64,000 nucleotides of DNA from contig JAHISX010000012.1 in the NCBI GenBank assembly GCA_018817915.1, positions 1 to 64,000 of the forward strand, given 5' to 3'. The notes below the pieces were generated by a model. It was given only the letters and a program-made list of their open reading frames with translations. It was not told the DNA's origin and made no database searches. A program made the translations under genes and the position numbers. This document shows positions 63,919 through 64,000 of this stretch, piece after piece; the first letter of the stretch is position 1; each line of letters starts with the position of its first letter. The stretch comes from Bacillota bacterium. Lineage in GTDB: Bacteria; Bacillota_I; Bacilli_A; Acholeplasmatales; Acholeplasmataceae.

Positions 63919-64000
63919 CTAAAGATAGATCCAATATCTTTTGATATATCCATCAGTCTTGTAGACCTTATTTTCTAATTTGCCACCTTGAGATAAGATG
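63919..64000 (-). CDS. 3' end of a gene running off the window
   Basis: On the minus strand a frame with no stop back to the window edge ends in a TAG (63919-63921); the last residues read GGKLENKVYKTDGYI and KRYWIYL. AGGAG then precedes the kinase ATG at 63906. It looks like the C-terminus of a protein in the same operon. The family cannot be named from 26 residues. Confidence 0.5.
   Translation of the reverse strand, partial: ILSQGGKLENKVYKTDGYIKRYWIYL

Noticed and set aside
1-64000. CRISPR array
   Set aside because: No series of regularly spaced identical repeats with spacers and no cas genes were found; the only tandem repeats have no unique spacers.

Overview
The DNA is AT-rich, uses TGA as a stop and TGG for Trp, has strong Shine-Dalgarno sites, sigma-70-type promoters and short lipoprotein signals. 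It looks like a chromosome segment of a low-GC Firmicute or Mollicute relative that keeps the standard code (Acholeplasma/Izemoplasma-like is my guess; no rRNA or tRNA is present to test it). Apart from catalytic motifs and short repeats, functions are family-level recognitions from translated sequence, without database searches.

Layout. (1) 1-3060: an accessory cassette (DUF4143 ATPase, lone AbiEi-like protein) between two diverged copies of an intergenic repeat. (2) 3252-19105: a 15-gene capsule/exopolysaccharide operon, minus strand, from one good promoter at 19077-19105. It makes three kinds of sugar nucleotide (an L-FucNAc or L-QuiNAc precursor, a UDP-HexNAc uronic acid, and a bacillosamine-type amino sugar), and encodes a priming phosphosugar transferase, four further glycosyltransferases, a Wzx flippase and a Wzy polymerase. 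(3) 19327-27164: two integration modules, a four-gene overlapping operon (Xre, tyrosine recombinase, excisionase, Lin1244-like protein) and an Xre regulator with two tandem large serine recombinases, the second lacking the zinc-ribbon cysteines. (4) 27167-43955: a dense defence/toxin island: an E2-like SEC-C protein with a 42-residue companion, DUF1643, a HEPN-type DUF3644 protein with a structured small RNA at its 3' end, a cysteine-peptidase-like protein, AbiEi/AbiEii, an AbiEi-like/pRiA4b-ORF3 pair, an sce7726/sce7725 pair with HigB and HigA-ImmA, and a 1265-residue Xre/nuclease-like/STAND-like protein. (5) 44465-49108: a LacI-type regulator and a large carbohydrate-binding lipoprotein with a perfect operator palindrome. 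(6) 49254-64000: a transposase remnant, the PglF-type dehydratase that would complete the bacillosamine pathway, then ordinary housekeeping and membrane genes (flavodoxin, lipoproteins, a two-component system with an ABC exporter, hydrolase, GNAT, YhhN, two P-loop kinases).

How it fits together. The mobile and defence modules lie between pglCDE-like genes and the pglF-like gene, so the island has probably grown inside a surface-polysaccharide locus. Many cassettes have their own promoter (often with an overlapping inverted repeat or iteron) and terminator, which suggests independently acquired, self-regulated units. The best candidates for undescribed biology are the HEPN-linked ncRNA at 29307-29417, the E2-like/42-aa operon at 27167-28138, and the HigB/HigA-ImmA/sce7725/sce7726 cassette at 35773-39022.
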